A stretch of DNA of 64,000 bases. Source: Streptomyces catenulae (lineage in GTDB: Bacteria > Actinomycetota > Actinomycetes > Streptomycetales > Streptomycetaceae). The notes beneath the pieces were generated by a model that worked only from the letters and a program-made list of their open reading frames with translations, ran no database searches and had not been told where the DNA came from. A program made the translations under genes and the position numbers. Shown here one piece after another: positions 62,501-64,000 of the stretch; position 1 is the first letter of the stretch; the number at the start of each line of letters is the position of its first letter. The DNA is taken from NCBI RefSeq assembly GCF_000718015.1, contig NZ_JODY01000007.1, forward strand, positions 186,001 to 250,000. The letters run 5' to 3'.

Positions 62501-63388
62501 TCAGTCGAGCGCCCGCTCCGCCGCCGCCAGGATCTCGGTGACGCGGCGCCCGAAGCGGAGATCGCAGGGGTGCGGGTGGCCGGTGCGGGCGGCGAGGAGG
62601 AGGGCGTCGACGGCGCGGTGGTAGGCGGGCAGCGGGCCGTCCTGACGGCGCGGCAGGGCGGTGACCCCGGCGGCGCCGCGCAGGGTGACGGCGACGCCCG
62701 CGGCGGGCGGGGGCGCGGTCAGGCTCAGGGTGGCGGAGCTGGCCGCGCCGCCCCGGTGGCGCAGCGTCAGCAGCACCGTGTCGGCCGGGCCACGGCGGGC
62801 GGTGACGTCCACCGCGTCGCCGAGGACCGGCAGCAGGACGGAGAGCGCGTGCGGGCCGACGTCCCACAGGGCGCCCTTCTCGCGGCGCCAGGCGGAGGCG
62901 GCGTACGGGCTGTCGCTGCCCTCGGCGAAGACCGAGCCGAGCCAGTCGGCGTGGGCGGTGAACCAGCCGCCCTCCTCGGCCCGCCCGGCGATCCACTCCG
63001 CCTCGTGGGTGCCGAAACGGGCGGTGAAGAAGACGACGGAGGCGACGCCCGCGCGGGTGGCGGCCTCGTCCAGCGTCCGGGCGTCGTCCGGGTCGAGGGC
63101 GACGGGCTTGTCGAGGAGGAGGTGGCACCCGGCCTCGGCGGCGCGGGTCGCCAGCGGCGCCTGGACGGCCGGGGGCAGTGCCAGGGCGACGGCGTCACAG
63201 GCGGCGAAGAGCGCGTCCGGGGAGGTGTGGGCGCGGGCGCCGTGGGCGTGGGCCAGTTCCTCGGCGGCCTCCGGGCGGCGCCCCCAGACGCCGGTCAGCT
63301 CCACCCCGGGGTGGGCGGCCAGGGCGGGTGCGTGGACGCGCTGCGCCCAGAAGCCGGTGCCGAGAAGTCCGATGCGCGGGGTCGTCAT
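62501..63388 (-). CDS. Gfo/Idh/MocA-family oxidoreductase
   Basis: 295 aa. N-terminal Rossmann fold PRIGLLGTGFWAQRVHAPALAAHPGVELTGVWGRRPEAAEELA, then the family EKP-type motif as LLLDKPVALDPDDAR with catalytic Lys. The C-terminal alpha/beta dimer domain has AWRREKGALWDVGPHALSVLL, where GPH is the usual His block. It oxidises a sugar or cyclitol with NAD(P). First gene upstream of the acyl-CoA synthetase on the minus strand; the two may be cotranscribed, though their chemistry is unrelated. Confidence 0.92.
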   Translation of the reverse strand: MTTPRIGLLGTGFWAQRVHAPALAAHPGVELTGVWGRRPEAAEELAHAHGARAHTSPDALFAACDAVALALPPAVQAPLATRAAEAGCHLLLDKPVALDPDDARTLDEAATRAGVASVVFFTARFGTHEAEWIAGRAEEGGWFTAHADWLGSVFAEGSDSPYAASAWRREKGALWDVGPHALSVLLPVLGDAVDVTARRGPADTVLLTLRHRGGAASSATLSLTAPPPAAGVAVTLRGAAGVTALPRRQDGPLPAYHRAVDALLLAARTGHPHPCDLRFGRRVTEILAAAERALD

Positions 63389-63727
63389 GGGGCCAGTCTG
63401 CCCCGCCGTGCCCCGCTCCCCGGGGCGCCGCAGCCCGGCACGGGGTCCCGAATCACCCGGGGTCGCGCGCATCCGGGCGGCGGCCGGACGGGGCCCGGTC
63501 CGGGGTCGGCGGCGCGCCCCGTCCGCCGGGGGCTCGCGTACGCCCCCGCGCTCCCCCGCGGTCGCCCCGTACGCCCCGCCCGCGCCCGTCGGGCGGCGGC
63601 GGGGTCTCAGGGAACGGGGTGGTGGTGGGCAGGGTGGGGCGTACGGCGGGGCACGGTGCCCGGGATGCGGGCGGTCCGTCTCACACCGCGGTCGATGTGA
63701 AGGACATATCAACAGCCGTCTGGTTGA
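63389..63727. other. Divergent intergenic region before the leader peptide
   Basis: 339 bases, very G+C-rich, with no convincing gene. TCAAC (63709-63713) and GTTGA (63723-63727) form a weak inverted repeat next to the leader start. The promoter of the downstream gene should lie at the 3' end of this stretch. Confidence 0.4.
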
Positions 63728-63841
63728 ATGGCAGACATGGCCAGCCTCCTTGACAGCGCGACAGGTCGCAGCGACCTTGAGCCCTTCTGGCCGTCCCGCC
63801 AGGCGCACGCCTTCGATCGTCTGTGTTGCCACGCGCACTGA
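63728..63841 (+). CDS. Probable leader peptide with Cys-Cys near its end
   Basis: Two in-frame ATGs (63728, 63737); the shorter form is MASLLDSATGRSDLEPFWPS followed by RQAHAFDRLCCHAH, then TGA. It resembles short Streptomyces leader peptides annotated before sulfur-assimilation genes, which end in Arg/His and Cys. The tandem TGT-TGC codons just before the stop, and the nested hairpin right after it, suggest translation-dependent attenuation responding to cysteine. No strong ribosome site is seen, so it may be leaderless. Confidence 0.5.
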   Translation: MADMASLLDSATGRSDLEPFWPSRQAHAFDRLCCHAH

Positions 63842-63901
63842 GCGCGGGCCCGCACTCCTCAGTCCGACGCCGTTGACCGGCGTCGTCGGCCCTGCCCGCG
63901 C
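63842..63901 (+). promoter_or_regulatory. Nested hairpin between leader peptide and next gene
   Basis: Outer stem GCGCGGGC (63842-63849) with GCCCGCGC (63894-63901), inner stem CGACGCCG (63865-63872) with CGGCGTCG (63878-63885). Begins one base after the leader stop. Candidate attenuator. Confidence 0.55.
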
Positions 63902-63946
63902 GCACGACGTCCCCTGACGCTTCTCTGCGCGAAAGAGCTGAATTCC

Positions 63947-64000
63947 ATGACGAACATCCGCCCTCTGCCTGCCACTTCCGCGACGGCCCCCCACCCTTCC
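63947..64000 (+). CDS. Start of a gene cut by the right edge
   Basis: ATG behind GAAAGAGCTGAATTCC encodes MTNIRPLPATSATAPHPS, then the window ends. The Pro/Ala/Thr-rich start gives no family. If the leader peptide is a cysteine attenuator, this gene should belong to sulfur metabolism or transport; that is inference from position alone. Confidence 0.55.
   Translation, partial: MTNIRPLPATSATAPHPS

Overview
This window is a chromosomal segment of a Streptomyces or very close actinomycete. Base composition is very high in G+C, start codons are often GTG behind GGAG-type ribosome sites, intergenic hairpins are long and G+C-rich, and the gene content is typical of the genus: an AfsR-type SARP regulator, an NsdA-like regulator, a GlnR box before glnA, PspA/PspAA, DUF3043 and DUF4191 proteins, and E2 beside homodimeric aceE. 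From about 1 to 44.4 kb the order looks like conserved core chromosome; beyond glnA it becomes accessory.

Layout. 0-6 kb: partial PfkB kinase, two hypotheticals, erpA, nadA behind a promoter with paired CGTC-N5-GACG palindromes, and an MBL-fold protein. 6-11.5 kb: RND efflux pump with a NarL-type two-component pair. 11.6-14.8 kb: pspAA-pspA, DUF3043 and a methyltransferase. 15-20.2 kb: late cobalamin genes (an MBL-like/CobU fusion, cobT, cobS) with a methyltransferase-like and a rhomboid-like gene between them. 20.6-29.5 kb: pepA, then lpdA, E2, an FCD GntR regulator and aceE, which together make a pyruvate dehydrogenase complex; lipB and lipA at 39-41 kb supply the lipoyl groups that E2 carries. 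29.7-38.7 kb: WYL regulator, SDR, a membrane protein with a sigma-like domain, DUF4240, TIGR01777 epimerase, FAD oxidoreductase and an NsdA-like regulator. 41-44.4 kb: small conserved genes and glnA.

The 44.4-52.9 kb stretch looks like an accessory island. It opens with about 0.9 kb of lower-G+C DNA. It then has a 39-residue hydrophobic micro-ORF whose stop codon interlocks, through CTAG, with the stop of a convergent SARP/NB-ARC/TPR regulator. Next come a GT-B/CDP-glycerol-transferase-like gene translationally coupled to a small unknown partner, and an opposing NB-ARC/TPR STAND protein whose N-terminus carries a RHIM-like amyloid signalling motif. This is my best candidate for an undescribed system (signalling or conflict type), but its function is inferred only.

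After mutM (53-54 kb) come a carnitine-acyltransferase-family gene with a 2OG-Fe(II) oxygenase-like gene, and, divergently, fadH with a PadR gene and a palindromic operator over the fadH promoter, which suggests an acyl/fatty-acid catabolic locus. The window ends with an acyl-CoA synthetase-like gene, a Gfo/Idh/MocA oxidoreductase, and a probable leader peptide plus nested hairpin before a gene cut by the right edge. No tRNA, rRNA, insertion sequence, prophage or CRISPR array was recognised.
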